Positions 53,882 to 62,785 of a DNA stretch of 64,000 bases are shown piece after piece (the stretch's first letter is position 1; every line of letters starts with the position of its first letter). The position numbers and the translations under genes are program-made. The notes below the pieces were generated by a model, which made no database searches, was not told where the DNA came from, and worked only from the letters and a program-made list of their open reading frames with translations. The DNA is from Ruegeria sp. R14_0. GTDB taxonomy: Bacteria; Pseudomonadota; Alphaproteobacteria; Rhodobacterales; Rhodobacteraceae. Where the stretch lies: positions 186,001 to 250,000 of the forward strand of contig NZ_JAGHRC010000006.1 of assembly GCF_017743975.1 (NCBI RefSeq), written 5' to 3'.

Positions 53882-55582
53882 TCAGGCTACAAGCACGCCA
53901 GGCGCGCCGAATGAATTGATCGGGGACCAGTCGGGCAGCTCGGCAAGCGGTTCGGGGCTAAAGCTTGCAAATGCGCCCTTGGCGTGGACGATTTTACCGC
54001 CTGTCAGTGTCAGGTCGGCAGAGATATCCGCGATCTCATCTTCGGCAACGGTAAAGTAGTCGCGGTCCAAAACAGCGAGGTCGGCAAACTGGCCAGATTT
54101 CAATTGCCCTTTTTTGCCCTGTTCCCGACTGAACCAGGCCCCGGCCGCGGTCCAATGGCGCAAGGCGTCCTCGCGGCTCAGCCGGTTTTCGGCAGACCAG
54201 ATCATGTCGCCACCGCGCCCTTTGCCCGAGACAGCCCAATGGATCGCGAGCCATGGGTTGTACGAGGACACGCGTGTTGCGTCGGTTCCAGCTGCCAGCG
54301 GCACGCCCGACGCCATCATCTTCTTCACCGGCATCACGTCGCGCAGAGCGGATTCACCATAGCGATCCCGATACGCGGTCGTTTGGAAGGCAATACGGTT
54401 CTGGTAGGAAATGCCGCCTCCGAGCCGGGCCACCCATTCCATAGTCTTCTCAGAGACGGTCTCGCCGTGGTCGAAGATCCAGTTGAGTTCTTCAAGCCCC
54501 TTGTCGCGACCGACTTCCTCGACAACCGACAGCAGACGGTGGGCGCTTTCCTCATAGGTGCAATGGAAGCGGATCGGCCAGCGGTTTTCGAACAGATATT
54601 CCAGAACGGGCTTCAAGTCGCCTTCCATGCGCTTGGGCAGTTCCGGGCGGGGAAAAGAGAAGTCTTCGAAATCATAAGCCGAGGCGACAAGCATCTCACC
54701 CGCGCCGACGCATTTCAGAAAATCGTCGCCCTGATCCGGCTTTACGATGTCATTCCAGCGTTTGAAGTCGTCCAGCTCCAACGTTGGTCGCTGCGCAAAC
54801 AACTGATATCCGATCCGAACCGTCTGCTCGCCCCGGCGGTTGAGTTCGCTGATTACGCCATAGTCGTCCGGGTAATTCAGAAAACCGCCCGCACAGTCTA
54901 GCGCCGATGTCAGGCCCAGTCCGTTCAGTGCGCGGAAATAGTGTTTGGTCGACAGAACTTGCTGTTCAAAGTCCAGCTTCGGGGCCATGTCGAGTAATGC
55001 GTAGAGAGGCTGCGCATTCGGGCGCGCCAGTGCGAGGCCCGTTGGATTGCCATTGTCATCTCGCTCCAAACGGCCCGAGATAAACGGCTCGTAGTAATGA
55101 CTGTCGATCCCAAGCGCGCGCAAGGCCGCTTTGTTCAGCCATGCCCGATCATAGAGATGCAAGACATACACAGGCACATCGGGTGCCACGGCGTTGATCT
55201 CGTCAATCGTTGGCAGTCTCTTTTCGGCGAACTGATCCGCTGACCATCCGCCCACGACGCGGATCCATTGACCGGCAGGTGTGCGTTGCGCCTGTGCCTT
55301 CAGCATCGCCAGACCGTCCGCCAAAGAGGGCACATGATCCCAGCGCAGCTCCATCGCAAAGTTGTTGCCCTGTCGGATGATATGCGTGTGGCTATCGATC
55401 AAGCCGGGGATCACCCGGCGGCCTTGCAGGTCGATGGTCTCAGCGTCCTTTGCATCGGCCATCAGCTCGCCATCGGTTCCGGTGGCTTGGATTTTTCCGC
55501 CGGAAATCGCTATGGCGGTGGCCTCTGGCCGATCAGGATCGAACGTTGTGATACGCCCGTTATAGAGTATTAGGTCCGCCAT
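53882..55582 (-). CDS. YtcJ-family amidohydrolase, cytoplasmic
   Basis: 566-residue metal-dependent hydrolase of the amidohydrolase superfamily. Metal ligands: HxH in DSHTHI (about residue 66), further His in RFHCTYEES and IFDHGE, and Asp in GTDATRVSSYNPW. No signal peptide. It probably hydrolyses an amide, imide or formamide; YtcJ substrates are varied. Close paralogue of the next upstream gene in the same operon, and followed by XapX. Confidence 0.88.
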   Translation of the reverse strand: MADLILYNGRITTFDPDRPEATAIAISGGKIQATGTDGELMADAKDAETIDLQGRRVIPGLIDSHTHIIRQGNNFAMELRWDHVPSLADGLAMLKAQAQRTPAGQWIRVVGGWSADQFAEKRLPTIDEINAVAPDVPVYVLHLYDRAWLNKAALRALGIDSHYYEPFISGRLERDDNGNPTGLALARPNAQPLYALLDMAPKLDFEQQVLSTKHYFRALNGLGLTSALDCAGGFLNYPDDYGVISELNRRGEQTVRIGYQLFAQRPTLELDDFKRWNDIVKPDQGDDFLKCVGAGEMLVASAYDFEDFSFPRPELPKRMEGDLKPVLEYLFENRWPIRFHCTYEESAHRLLSVVEEVGRDKGLEELNWIFDHGETVSEKTMEWVARLGGGISYQNRIAFQTTAYRDRYGESALRDVMPVKKMMASGVPLAAGTDATRVSSYNPWLAIHWAVSGKGRGGDMIWSAENRLSREDALRHWTAAGAWFSREQGKKGQLKSGQFADLAVLDRDYFTVAEDEIADISADLTLTGGKIVHAKGAFASFSPEPLAELPDWSPINSFGAPGVLVA

Positions 55583-55630
55583 TCTGCGTCTCCGTGAAAG
55601 GTAGTTAGGGGCACTAGGGTCCGGTTTTTT

Positions 55631-57427
55631 TCAGAAAACCGTCAACGGTTGGGTCTGCTGCAGGATCACCGGGGACCAGTCCGGGCTGATCGGCGGGATG
55701 TGTCGCAGATCCTGATGGGCAAAGGGGCCAGAACCAAAGACAACCTCACCCCCCATCACGGTCAGCTCGGATTTCAGTTTGGCAATTTCGGCATCTGTGA
55801 CGGTAAAGTAATCCCGGTCGAGGACAGCGAAATCGGCCAACTGACCCGGAGTGATCGCGCCCTTGCGGCCGGCATCCCCGGTGAACCAGGCGGAGCCCGT
55901 AGTCCAAACGCGCAAGGCTTCTTCGCGGCTCAGCAGGTTTGCGTCGTCATACATCGGCATACCCCCGCGTGAGAGGCCGGTGGTCATCCACTGGATCGAG
56001 AACCACGGATTGAACGAGGTCACACGCGTCGCATCCGTACCGCCGCCGACGGGCACGCCAAGATCGAGGATCGCGCGGAAATTGGGCGTTGTTTTCAGCT
56101 TTTCCATGCCGTAGTTCGCGACAAAGTCCTCGGCCTGGAATTGAATGCGGTTCTGCAAGGCGATGCCACCGCCAAGTGCGGCGATGCGTTCGAGGTTGCG
56201 TTGGCTGAAGGTCTCGACATGGTCGATGAACCACCCCGGCGTCAAACCCGCACCCTTGGCGACGTCTTCGTAAACGGGCAGCAAGCGATCACCTGTCTCG
56301 TCATAGGTGATGTGCTGGCGGAACGGCCAGCCACCTTCGCCCAAAACGGTCATGATCTGGCGCTGATAGTCTTCGGCATCCGCGTCGATGTCGGGCCGCG
56401 CGTCTGCGAAAATCTCGTAATCATAGGACGCCCAAGCGAGGTTTTCGCCTGCACCGACGAACTTCAGCAAATCATCTCCAGTACCGGCACGCGTGCTGGC
56501 GGTCCATTTCTGATAGTCGGACAGTTCCTGCCCTTTGTGCTGCGGGAAGGAATGATAGCCGATGCGGACACTCTGCAGCCCCTCATCATGCATCCAGCCG
56601 ATGACGCGATATGGGTCGGCGTCCGGGAACTCCATCCCTCCGCCACCTGCGTCTGAAACAGACGTGATACCTAGGCCGTTCAATGTGTCGAAATACTGTT
56701 GAGAACTATTGATCTGGTCGCGGATCGACAGCTTCGGCGCGGACGCCAGCGTGCGATACATCACCAGCCCCGAGGGTGCGGCAAGCAACCGGCCTGTTGC
56801 AGTCCCGTCCACATCTTTTTCGATGATCCCACCGGGGTATTCCGGATGACCGGGCTCATTATATCCGTACCATTCAACCGCCTTCGTGTTCAGCAGTGTA
56901 AGCTTGTAGAGATGGTGGATCAGAACAGGATGGTTGGGCGCAACCGCATCCAACTCGGCCACGGTCGGCAGGCGCTTTTCTTTGAACTGGAACTCACTAA
57001 ACCCCCCGGCGACGCGGATGAACTGGCCCTCTGGCGTGCGCTCGGCTTGCATGCGCAGCAGGTGCAGAGCTTCTTCCAGACTGTCGACACCGTCCCAGCG
57101 AACCTCAAGATTGTAGTTCACCGCGCCCCGGATGGCGTGTGTGTGACTGTCGTTCAGACCGGGGATCACCCGTTGACCGCGCGCGTCGATAACTTGCGTG
57201 AACGGCCCAACCATTGGACGTATCTCAGCATCGCTACCGACCGCGATAAACTGTCCGTCTTTGACAGCCAGAGCAGAAGCGTCGGGCTTTGCCGGGTCCA
57301 TCGTCGTAACCTTCCCGTTCACCAACACCAGGTCTGCCGTTTGCGTTTGAGCAGCGGCTGACAAAGGGGCAGCAATCAGGGTGGCAGTTCCTGCCAATAG
57401 CTGGCGGCGGTCAATCTGGGTCGGCAT
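55631..57427 (-). CDS. YtcJ-family amidohydrolase with Tat signal
   Basis: 598-residue paralogue of the following enzyme, with an N-terminal twin-arginine signal (IDRRQLLAGTATLIAAP, cleavage near AAAQT), so it should act in the periplasm after folding with its metal. Ligands: NDSHTHAIRG (HxH), QHITYDET, FIDHVET and GTDATRVTSFNPW. It shares the same fold and motif spacing with 53882-55582. Separated by 119 bases with two hairpins from the preceding isochorismatase gene. Confidence 0.88.
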   Translation of the reverse strand: MPTQIDRRQLLAGTATLIAAPLSAAAQTQTADLVLVNGKVTTMDPAKPDASALAVKDGQFIAVGSDAEIRPMVGPFTQVIDARGQRVIPGLNDSHTHAIRGAVNYNLEVRWDGVDSLEEALHLLRMQAERTPEGQFIRVAGGFSEFQFKEKRLPTVAELDAVAPNHPVLIHHLYKLTLLNTKAVEWYGYNEPGHPEYPGGIIEKDVDGTATGRLLAAPSGLVMYRTLASAPKLSIRDQINSSQQYFDTLNGLGITSVSDAGGGGMEFPDADPYRVIGWMHDEGLQSVRIGYHSFPQHKGQELSDYQKWTASTRAGTGDDLLKFVGAGENLAWASYDYEIFADARPDIDADAEDYQRQIMTVLGEGGWPFRQHITYDETGDRLLPVYEDVAKGAGLTPGWFIDHVETFSQRNLERIAALGGGIALQNRIQFQAEDFVANYGMEKLKTTPNFRAILDLGVPVGGGTDATRVTSFNPWFSIQWMTTGLSRGGMPMYDDANLLSREEALRVWTTGSAWFTGDAGRKGAITPGQLADFAVLDRDYFTVTDAEIAKLKSELTVMGGEVVFGSGPFAHQDLRHIPPISPDWSPVILQQTQPLTVF

Positions 57428-57463
57428 GGTCGGTCACCTTGTTTCTGGGCAAAGGGGATCGTC

Positions 57464-57535
57464 CCGGCCCGACGGGCCGGTCTGGGATGTGTGCTGAGGA
57501 ATTCTGTCCGGGGCAGGGGAGGTGGCCCCGGACAG
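57464..57535 (-). other. Two GC-rich hairpins between isochorismatase and amidohydrolase genes
   Basis: CCGGCCC/GGGCCGG (57464-57480) and CTGTCCGGGGC/GCCCCGGACAG (57504-57535) are perfect stems. Neither is followed by a clear U-tract on the minus strand, so they look like mRNA-stabilising or processing hairpins within the operon rather than strong terminators. Confidence 0.7.
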
Positions 57536-57546
57536 GATGCGCCGGC

Positions 57547-58242
57547 TTACTCGGCGGCGATGGGCGCGGGCACCGGATCGACGGTCGGTCCGTGCTCAAC
57601 CCGTTCGGGCGCCTTGTGCACCATGGTGTAGGCGTAATCGACGCCCATACCGTAAGCGCCCGAGTGCTCTTTCACGAGGTCCATAACGGCGTCGTACGAG
57701 TCGCGGTGCGCCCAATCGCGTTGCCATTCCAGCAACACTTGCTGCCAGGTCATCGGGACAACGCCGGCCTGTACCATGCGGTCCATCGCATAGTTGTGCG
57801 CATCGACCGACGTGCCGCCCGAGGCGTCTGCAACCATGTAGATCTCATAGCCGCCTTCCAGCATCGCACTGAGCGCAAATGTCGTGTTGCAGACCTCGGT
57901 CCAAAGGCCCGAAACGATCACTTTCTTGCGCCCGTTCTGAGCCAACGCATCGCGGACCTTCTGGTCGTCCCACGAATTCATCGAGGTGCGCTCCAGCAGC
58001 GGATGCTCGGGGAAGACGCTCAGCAGTTCGGGATATGTGTGCCCCGAAAAGCTTTCGGTTTCGACCGTAGTGATCGTGGTCGGGATGTCAAAGATCTTGG
58101 CTGCTTTGGCCAGGCCCACAGTGTTGTTCTTCAACGTCTGCCGGTCGATCGATTGCACACCAAACGCCATCTGCGGCTGGTGGTCGATAAAGATCAGCTG
58201 GCTGTTCTGAGGGGTGAGAACTTGCAGTTTTTCAGTGCTCAT
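57547..58242 (-). CDS. Isochorismatase-family cysteine hydrolase
   Basis: 231 residues with the Asp-Lys-Cys triad context: IFIDHQPQM (Asp near 19), the lysine region near 100, and Cys in GLWTEVCNTTFAL. Such proteins hydrolyse nicotinamide, N-carbamoyl compounds or similar amides. ATG 58242 (MSTEKLQV) is used; the longer frame upstream is unlikely. First gene of the leftward operon with the two amidohydrolases, divergent from a LysR gene. Confidence 0.87.
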   Translation of the reverse strand: MSTEKLQVLTPQNSQLIFIDHQPQMAFGVQSIDRQTLKNNTVGLAKAAKIFDIPTTITTVETESFSGHTYPELLSVFPEHPLLERTSMNSWDDQKVRDALAQNGRKKVIVSGLWTEVCNTTFALSAMLEGGYEIYMVADASGGTSVDAHNYAMDRMVQAGVVPMTWQQVLLEWQRDWAHRDSYDAVMDLVKEHSGAYGMGVDYAYTMVHKAPERVEHGPTVDPVPAPIAAE

Positions 58243-58341
58243 GTCTGGGCTCCTTGAAAGGTGTGGCGATTGGAACGCCGGGGTGTCTTGCCAATGCAAG
58301 TGGGGTGAAAAAGTGTGGGCGACAAACGATAGATTCTTGCC

Positions 58342-58368
58342 CGATAGTTTAGTTCTGCTAACCTATCG
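58342..58368. promoter_or_regulatory. 11-bp inverted repeat at the LysR start, probable operator
   Basis: CGATAGTTTAG and CTAACCTATCG pair at ten of eleven positions around TTCTG, ending two bases before the LysR ATG. The third GATAG at 58329 adds to the pattern. Likely LysR autoregulatory and divergent operator. Confidence 0.55.
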
Positions 58369-58370
58369 CC

Positions 58371-59312
58371 ATGCCGTTTCGCCGCCTTCCTGCTTTGTCC
58401 TCTTTGCGCGCCTTCGAGGCGGCCGCCCGCCTGTCGTCGTTCAAAGACGCTGCGGCAGAGCTTGCGGTGACGCCAGGGGCGGTCAGTCAGCAAATTCGGG
58501 CCCTGGAGGATGATCTTGGCGTCAAGCTTTTTACCCGCGCCGTGCGGGCCGTGGCGCTCACCGAAGCGGGGCAATCCTTGCAGCCCGCGGTCTCGTCCGC
58601 GTTCCTGCAGTTGCGCGACGCGGTGGACCAGGTGCGGCCAAAGGCGACCCAACCATTGCGCGTGGAATCCAGTGGCCCGATCATCCGCAAATGGCTTTTG
58701 CCGCGCCTGCATCGGTTCGCCGAGCGCTATCCGGAATTGCCAGTGAGCTTTGAAACCGTCAGCCAGATCACCACCTTCGGAAAAGATGGGCCGGACGTGG
58801 TGATCCGGTTTACACGTGCGCCGGGCGAGGGGCTGTTCGCGGTAAAACTCTGCGAGGATTATCTGGTCCCGTTGGCAAGCCCCGACTTGATTGCCCAGCT
58901 GGATCTGAAGTGTTCGACCGATATTGTCCGCGCGCCCCTTGTGCATGACAGTAGTGCCGAAGTTTTCGGGCAGAACCTGAACTGGTCCGGTTGGTTTTCC
59001 AGGGCTGGCCTCGATACCGCTGGGGCTCAGCGCGGGATGCGGTTTGAACGGCAGGCTGCTGACCATGCCATTGACGCAGCCGTCAATGGGGCTGGCGTGG
59101 TTCTGGCAAGGCGGTTTCTGGCCCGCAACGAGATGCTGGACGGTCGCCTTGTGATGCCATTTGGTCCGGTGCTTCCGATGCATGTTAGCTACTTCGTGAT
59201 TTGCCAAAAAGGGGATGAGACTCGACCAGAAATCGCCAGTTTCATCAACTGGTCGCGGGAAGAGGCCGCAGTGTTGGAGGATGGCGCCGGGTTTGGCGGC
59301 GCCATCACCTGA
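58371..59312 (+). CDS. LysR-family regulator (GcvA-like)
   Basis: 313 residues: RRLPALSSLRAFEAAARLSS and AVTPGAVSQQIRALEDDLGV mark the winged helix; GcvA-type proteins share this N-terminus. The effector domain spans about 95-300. Divergent from the isochorismatase/amidohydrolase operon, its most probable target. The stop is one base from the convergent pirin stop. Confidence 0.9.
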   Translation: MPFRRLPALSSLRAFEAAARLSSFKDAAAELAVTPGAVSQQIRALEDDLGVKLFTRAVRAVALTEAGQSLQPAVSSAFLQLRDAVDQVRPKATQPLRVESSGPIIRKWLLPRLHRFAERYPELPVSFETVSQITTFGKDGPDVVIRFTRAPGEGLFAVKLCEDYLVPLASPDLIAQLDLKCSTDIVRAPLVHDSSAEVFGQNLNWSGWFSRAGLDTAGAQRGMRFERQAADHAIDAAVNGAGVVLARRFLARNEMLDGRLVMPFGPVLPMHVSYFVICQKGDETRPEIASFINWSREEAAVLEDGAGFGGAIT

Positions 59313-59313
59313 C

Positions 59314-60018
59314 TCAGCTCAGGTTCATATCGAACAACAGGATTTCGGTGTCATCGCTTGCCTTGAGGGTCACCAGCGGTTTGTTGGCCACGGCAAAACC
59401 GTCCCCGGTTGCAAGGTTTGACCCGTTTGCTGTCAAAGCACCCCGGATCACCTGAACCCAAATGCCCCGTCCGGCAGCAATTTCATGCTGCAGTTCTTTG
59501 CCAGCACTTAAGGTTGCGCCGTATAAATCGACGTCCTGATGGATGGTTATCGATCCACCTCGGCCGTCGCGCGACCCCAACAGGCGCAGCGTGTCCTGAC
59601 GCTCGATCTCGGGGAAGGCTTTCTGCTCGTAACTCGGACGCAGCCCTTCACGCTCGGGCACGATCCAGATCTGCAGAAAGTGCACAGGATCCGTCTTCGA
59701 GGCATTGTATTCCGAATGCCGGACGCCTGTTCCGGCGCTCATCCGCTGAACCTCGCCAGGCCGGATGACTGCATTTTGGCCCATGGAGTCCTTATGCTCC
59801 AGCGCACCATCCAGAACGACCGAGATAATCTCCATATCGGCATGGCCATGGGTGCCAAACCCTGCTCCGGGCGCAACGCGGTCTTCGTTGATTACCCTGA
59901 GCGGCCCAAAGCCCATGTGGTTCGGGTCGAGGTATTGCCCGAACGAGAACGAGTGTTTCGAGTCCAGCCAGCCAAAATTGGCTGCGCCGCGCTCTTCCGA
60001 GGGTCTGATCATCTGCAT
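59314..60018 (-). CDS. Pirin family protein (YhhW-like)
   Basis: 234-residue bicupin. The N-terminal cupin carries the metal motif GFGTHGHADMEI and a later histidine in GTGVRHSEYN. Bacterial pirins are linked to quercetin dioxygenase-like activity and redox sensing; the role here is open. ATG 60018 (MQMIRPSEE) follows ACGGAG; longer starts lack this. Divergent from a LysR gene. Confidence 0.9.
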   Translation of the reverse strand: MQMIRPSEERGAANFGWLDSKHSFSFGQYLDPNHMGFGPLRVINEDRVAPGAGFGTHGHADMEIISVVLDGALEHKDSMGQNAVIRPGEVQRMSAGTGVRHSEYNASKTDPVHFLQIWIVPEREGLRPSYEQKAFPEIERQDTLRLLGSRDGRGGSITIHQDVDLYGATLSAGKELQHEIAAGRGIWVQVIRGALTANGSNLATGDGFAVANKPLVTLKASDDTEILLFDMNLS

Positions 60019-60065
60019 TTGTAACTCCGTGGTATGAGTTTTGCTGTTGACCCTCAATTTGGTCT

Positions 60066-60085
60066 AATTGCTTTTTGCGACAATT
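60066..60085. promoter_or_regulatory. LysR-type T-N11-A box in pirin/LysR spacer
   Basis: AATTG-N10-CAATT is a perfect inverted repeat of the LysR box form in the 112-base spacer between the pirin and LysR genes. The probable operator for both directions. Confidence 0.6.
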
Positions 60086-60130
60086 GCATCAATTATGGAC
60101 ACACTGTCCCGCAATTCGAGCAGGTGAAAG

Positions 60131-61018
60131 ATGGACCGTTTCTCTGAACTTCGTGCCTTTGTGGATGTGGTTGAAGCAGGCAGTTTTTCCGGTGCAGCCC
60201 GTGAAACCGGGCAATCCCGGTCCTCGGTCAACCGACTGGTTATCGCGCTGGAAGAACGTCTGGGGGTACAACTGCTGCACCGAACCACGCGCTCGGTGTC
60301 GACTAACAGCAATGGGCGCGCACTATACGAGCGCGCCAAACAGATATTGAATGATCTTGAAGAGGTAGAGCTTTCGGTTACGGCCTCTCAGCGCGTGCCG
60401 GTCGGAAAGCTTCGGATCAGTGCACCTCATTCGTTCGGAGATCTGGACTTTTCTGAAATTGTCACCGGTTTTCTCAAGCAGCATCCGCAGGTGGAAATCG
60501 AAATTTCCTTCGAGAACCGTCTGATTGATCCGGTCACCGAAGGATATGACCTTGTGATCCGGGTGGCCGAGCCGGATGAAGAAACCGTGTTGGTGGACCA
60601 CCGCATCATGACGTTGGATTATCTCCTGTGCGCATCCCCATCTTATCTGCGTGAATATGGAACTCCACAAACGGCTGAGTGTTTGAAGGATCACCATGGT
60701 CTGAGTTTGCTGCAGTCCGAACAGTCGGGGTTTTGGGTCCTGTCGGGTCCGGATGGCCCTGCAAAGGTCAAGGTTCGCCCGGTTTTGCGCGCAAACACTA
60801 TGGATGCTCTTTTGAAGGCTGCGTCAGAAGGGTTGGGCATAGCGGTACTTCCGGAATATGCAATTCGGTCCGAGCTAGAGGCGGGGCGGCTGCGGCAGCT
60901 TTTGAGTGACTATCAGTTTCCCTCTCGTATGTTGCAAGTGATCTACCCTCCGGCGCGGCACCTTTCGGCCAACGTGCAGGCATTTACGGATTTTGTCTCG
61001 GACTGGTGCAAACGCTAA
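60131..61018 (+). CDS. LysR-family transcriptional regulator
   Basis: 295 residues: winged helix (LRAFVDVVEAGSFSGAARET, SVNRLVIALEERLGVQLLHR) and effector domain (KLRISAPHSFGDLDF). CrgA-like subgroup, the same as 38124-39023. Divergent from pirin and likely its regulator; pirin/LysR pairs of this kind are common in proteobacteria. Confidence 0.9.
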   Translation: MDRFSELRAFVDVVEAGSFSGAARETGQSRSSVNRLVIALEERLGVQLLHRTTRSVSTNSNGRALYERAKQILNDLEEVELSVTASQRVPVGKLRISAPHSFGDLDFSEIVTGFLKQHPQVEIEISFENRLIDPVTEGYDLVIRVAEPDEETVLVDHRIMTLDYLLCASPSYLREYGTPQTAECLKDHHGLSLLQSEQSGFWVLSGPDGPAKVKVRPVLRANTMDALLKAASEGLGIAVLPEYAIRSELEAGRLRQLLSDYQFPSRMLQVIYPPARHLSANVQAFTDFVSDWCKR

Positions 61019-61288
61019 GGGCGTCCTCATCGGATCTGACCAAACGTACATGCACAGACCAATCGGCAGAAACCGGCCAAGTGGTTCAAATTCCAGCCAA
61101 AGGCAACTTTCATTGCGCAAACGAGAATTGAGTGCGCCAGTTGGACGGCCGGTTGGCCGCCTATGACGCGGGCAAATGGGGTCGCGTTTTACGAAAGTGA
61201 CAAGTCGCCGACTTAGTATTAAGTTGAGGCATAAATATTCAAATATTTGACTGCTAAGTTTCTCAGCTTCATCCAGCGCGAGTCTCAA
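61019..61288 (+). promoter_or_regulatory. Spacer and promoter region before the YfcC gene
   Basis: 270 bases without a gene. A perfect AT palindrome, AAATATT-CA-AATATTT, lies at 61233-61248, about 40 bases before the YfcC start, in an AT-rich stretch that suits a promoter and operator. No known box was matched with confidence. Confidence 0.45.
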
Positions 61289-62776
61289 ATGTCCAAGTTC
61301 AAATTTCCTACCGCCTTTACCATTCTGTTCATTCTGATTGCCGTTGTCGCTGCCCTTACCTGGGTTATTCCGGCCGGTGAGTATGACCGTCAGATGAACG
61401 AAGCCCTGGGCAGCGAAGCGCCTGTTCCGGGCACCTACCACGAAGTGGAGCCGAACCCTCAGGGGCTTACGGCGGTCATCCTTGCTCCGATTGCCGGTAT
61501 GTATGATCCTGGGCTTCTGGGAAGTTCATCAAGCGCCGCAATTGATGTCGCTCTGTTTGTTCTGGTCATTGGTGGTTTCCTGATGGTTGTCACCAAAACT
61601 GGGGCCATCGACGCTGGAATCGGGTGGTTGCTGCACAGGCTGGCTGGACGTGAAATCCTTATGATCCCGATCCTGATGATCGCCTTTGCCTTTGGAGGGA
61701 CAAGCTATGGCATGGCGGAAGAATCCCTCGCGTTCTACGCTCTGATTATTCCGGTCTTTATTCGGGCAGGGTACGACTCGTTGACCGGGGTCGCGGTGAT
61801 CATGCTTGGCGCAGGCATTGGAACCCTGGGCTCTACCTTCAATGCATTTGCGACGGTTGTTGCCTCGCAAGGTGCGGGTATTCCGTTCACCAACGGGATC
61901 GTTCTTAGGTTCATTATTCTGATCCTTTGTTTGGCTGCAGGTATCGCATTCGTCATGCGATACGCATCACGCGTAAAAGCCGACCCTTCATTGTCGGTGG
62001 TTGCGGATCAGGCCGAGGAAAATCGGGCGCATTTCCTAAAGGGTTCGGAAGGCGATGACACGTTTCCCGAGATGACCAAAACGCGTTCGATCATTTTGGT
62101 CCTGTTCGGAGTCACATTCGCCATCATGATCTATGGCGTTGTTGCGCTGGGGTGGTGGATGGCCGAGATGTCAGGCCTCTTCCTGGTAATGTCCATCATT
62201 GTCTGGTGGGTCGGGAAAACGGATGAAGGGTCCAGAATGGACGAAGGGACCTTTGTGGAAACCTTCGTCGATGGCGCGCGCGATTTGCTGGGTGTTGCCC
62301 TGATCATTGGCGTCGCGCGCGGTGTGGTCGTGATTATGGACGCGGGCAAGATCACCGACACGATCCTTGCCGGGGCCGAGGGGTTTGTTTCAGGGCTGAG
62401 CGAGTTTGCATTTATCAACGCGATGTTTGGCATTCAGATCTTGATGTCATTCCTGGTGCCGTCCTCGTCAGGGCTGGCTACGCTTTCGATGCCGATCATG
62501 GCGCCACTTGCAGACTTTGCAGGCGTCGGGCGCGATCTCGTGGTCACGGCGTACCAGTCGGCAAACGGATGGGTGAACCTATTCAACCCGACATTTGCTG
62601 TCGTCATGGGGGGGCTGGCCATCGGCCGCGTGTCGTATGACCGGTGGTTACGCTTTGTGTTCCCACTACTGGTTATCCTGGCCGTGATCATCTGCGCCGC
62701 GCTTACCGTTGGGGCCATCACGGATCCGGGGATCGACGGGCCCGTAACCGAGACCTCAGACACAACAGCGAACTGA
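61289..62776 (+). CDS. yfcC: YfcC-family membrane carrier (DcuC-like ion transporter superfamily)
   Basis: 495 residues, about 12 helices. N-terminal FPTAFTILFILIAVVAALTW and the loops GGTSYGMAEESLAFY and FLVPSSSGLATLSMPIM are typical of YfcC (C4-dicarboxylate-carrier-like) proteins, some of which are linked to basic amino acids. ATG 61289 gives the family N-terminus; an in-frame TTG at 61247 is less likely. Followed nine bases later by an AdiC-like transporter, suggesting a joint role in amino-acid or arginine-derived compound transport. Confidence 0.85.
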   Translation: MSKFKFPTAFTILFILIAVVAALTWVIPAGEYDRQMNEALGSEAPVPGTYHEVEPNPQGLTAVILAPIAGMYDPGLLGSSSSAAIDVALFVLVIGGFLMVVTKTGAIDAGIGWLLHRLAGREILMIPILMIAFAFGGTSYGMAEESLAFYALIIPVFIRAGYDSLTGVAVIMLGAGIGTLGSTFNAFATVVASQGAGIPFTNGIVLRFIILILCLAAGIAFVMRYASRVKADPSLSVVADQAEENRAHFLKGSEGDDTFPEMTKTRSIILVLFGVTFAIMIYGVVALGWWMAEMSGLFLVMSIIVWWVGKTDEGSRMDEGTFVETFVDGARDLLGVALIIGVARGVVVIMDAGKITDTILAGAEGFVSGLSEFAFINAMFGIQILMSFLVPSSSGLATLSMPIMAPLADFAGVGRDLVVTAYQSANGWVNLFNPTFAVVMGGLAIGRVSYDRWLRFVFPLLVILAVIICAALTVGAITDPGIDGPVTETSDTTAN

Positions 62777-62785
62777 GCCGTCGCA

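Noticed and set aside
61219..61248. FNR/Anr-type box or Arg box upstream of YfcC
   Set aside because: TTGA and TTCAA occur but with wrong spacing for FNR, and the AT palindrome only partly fits an Arg box.
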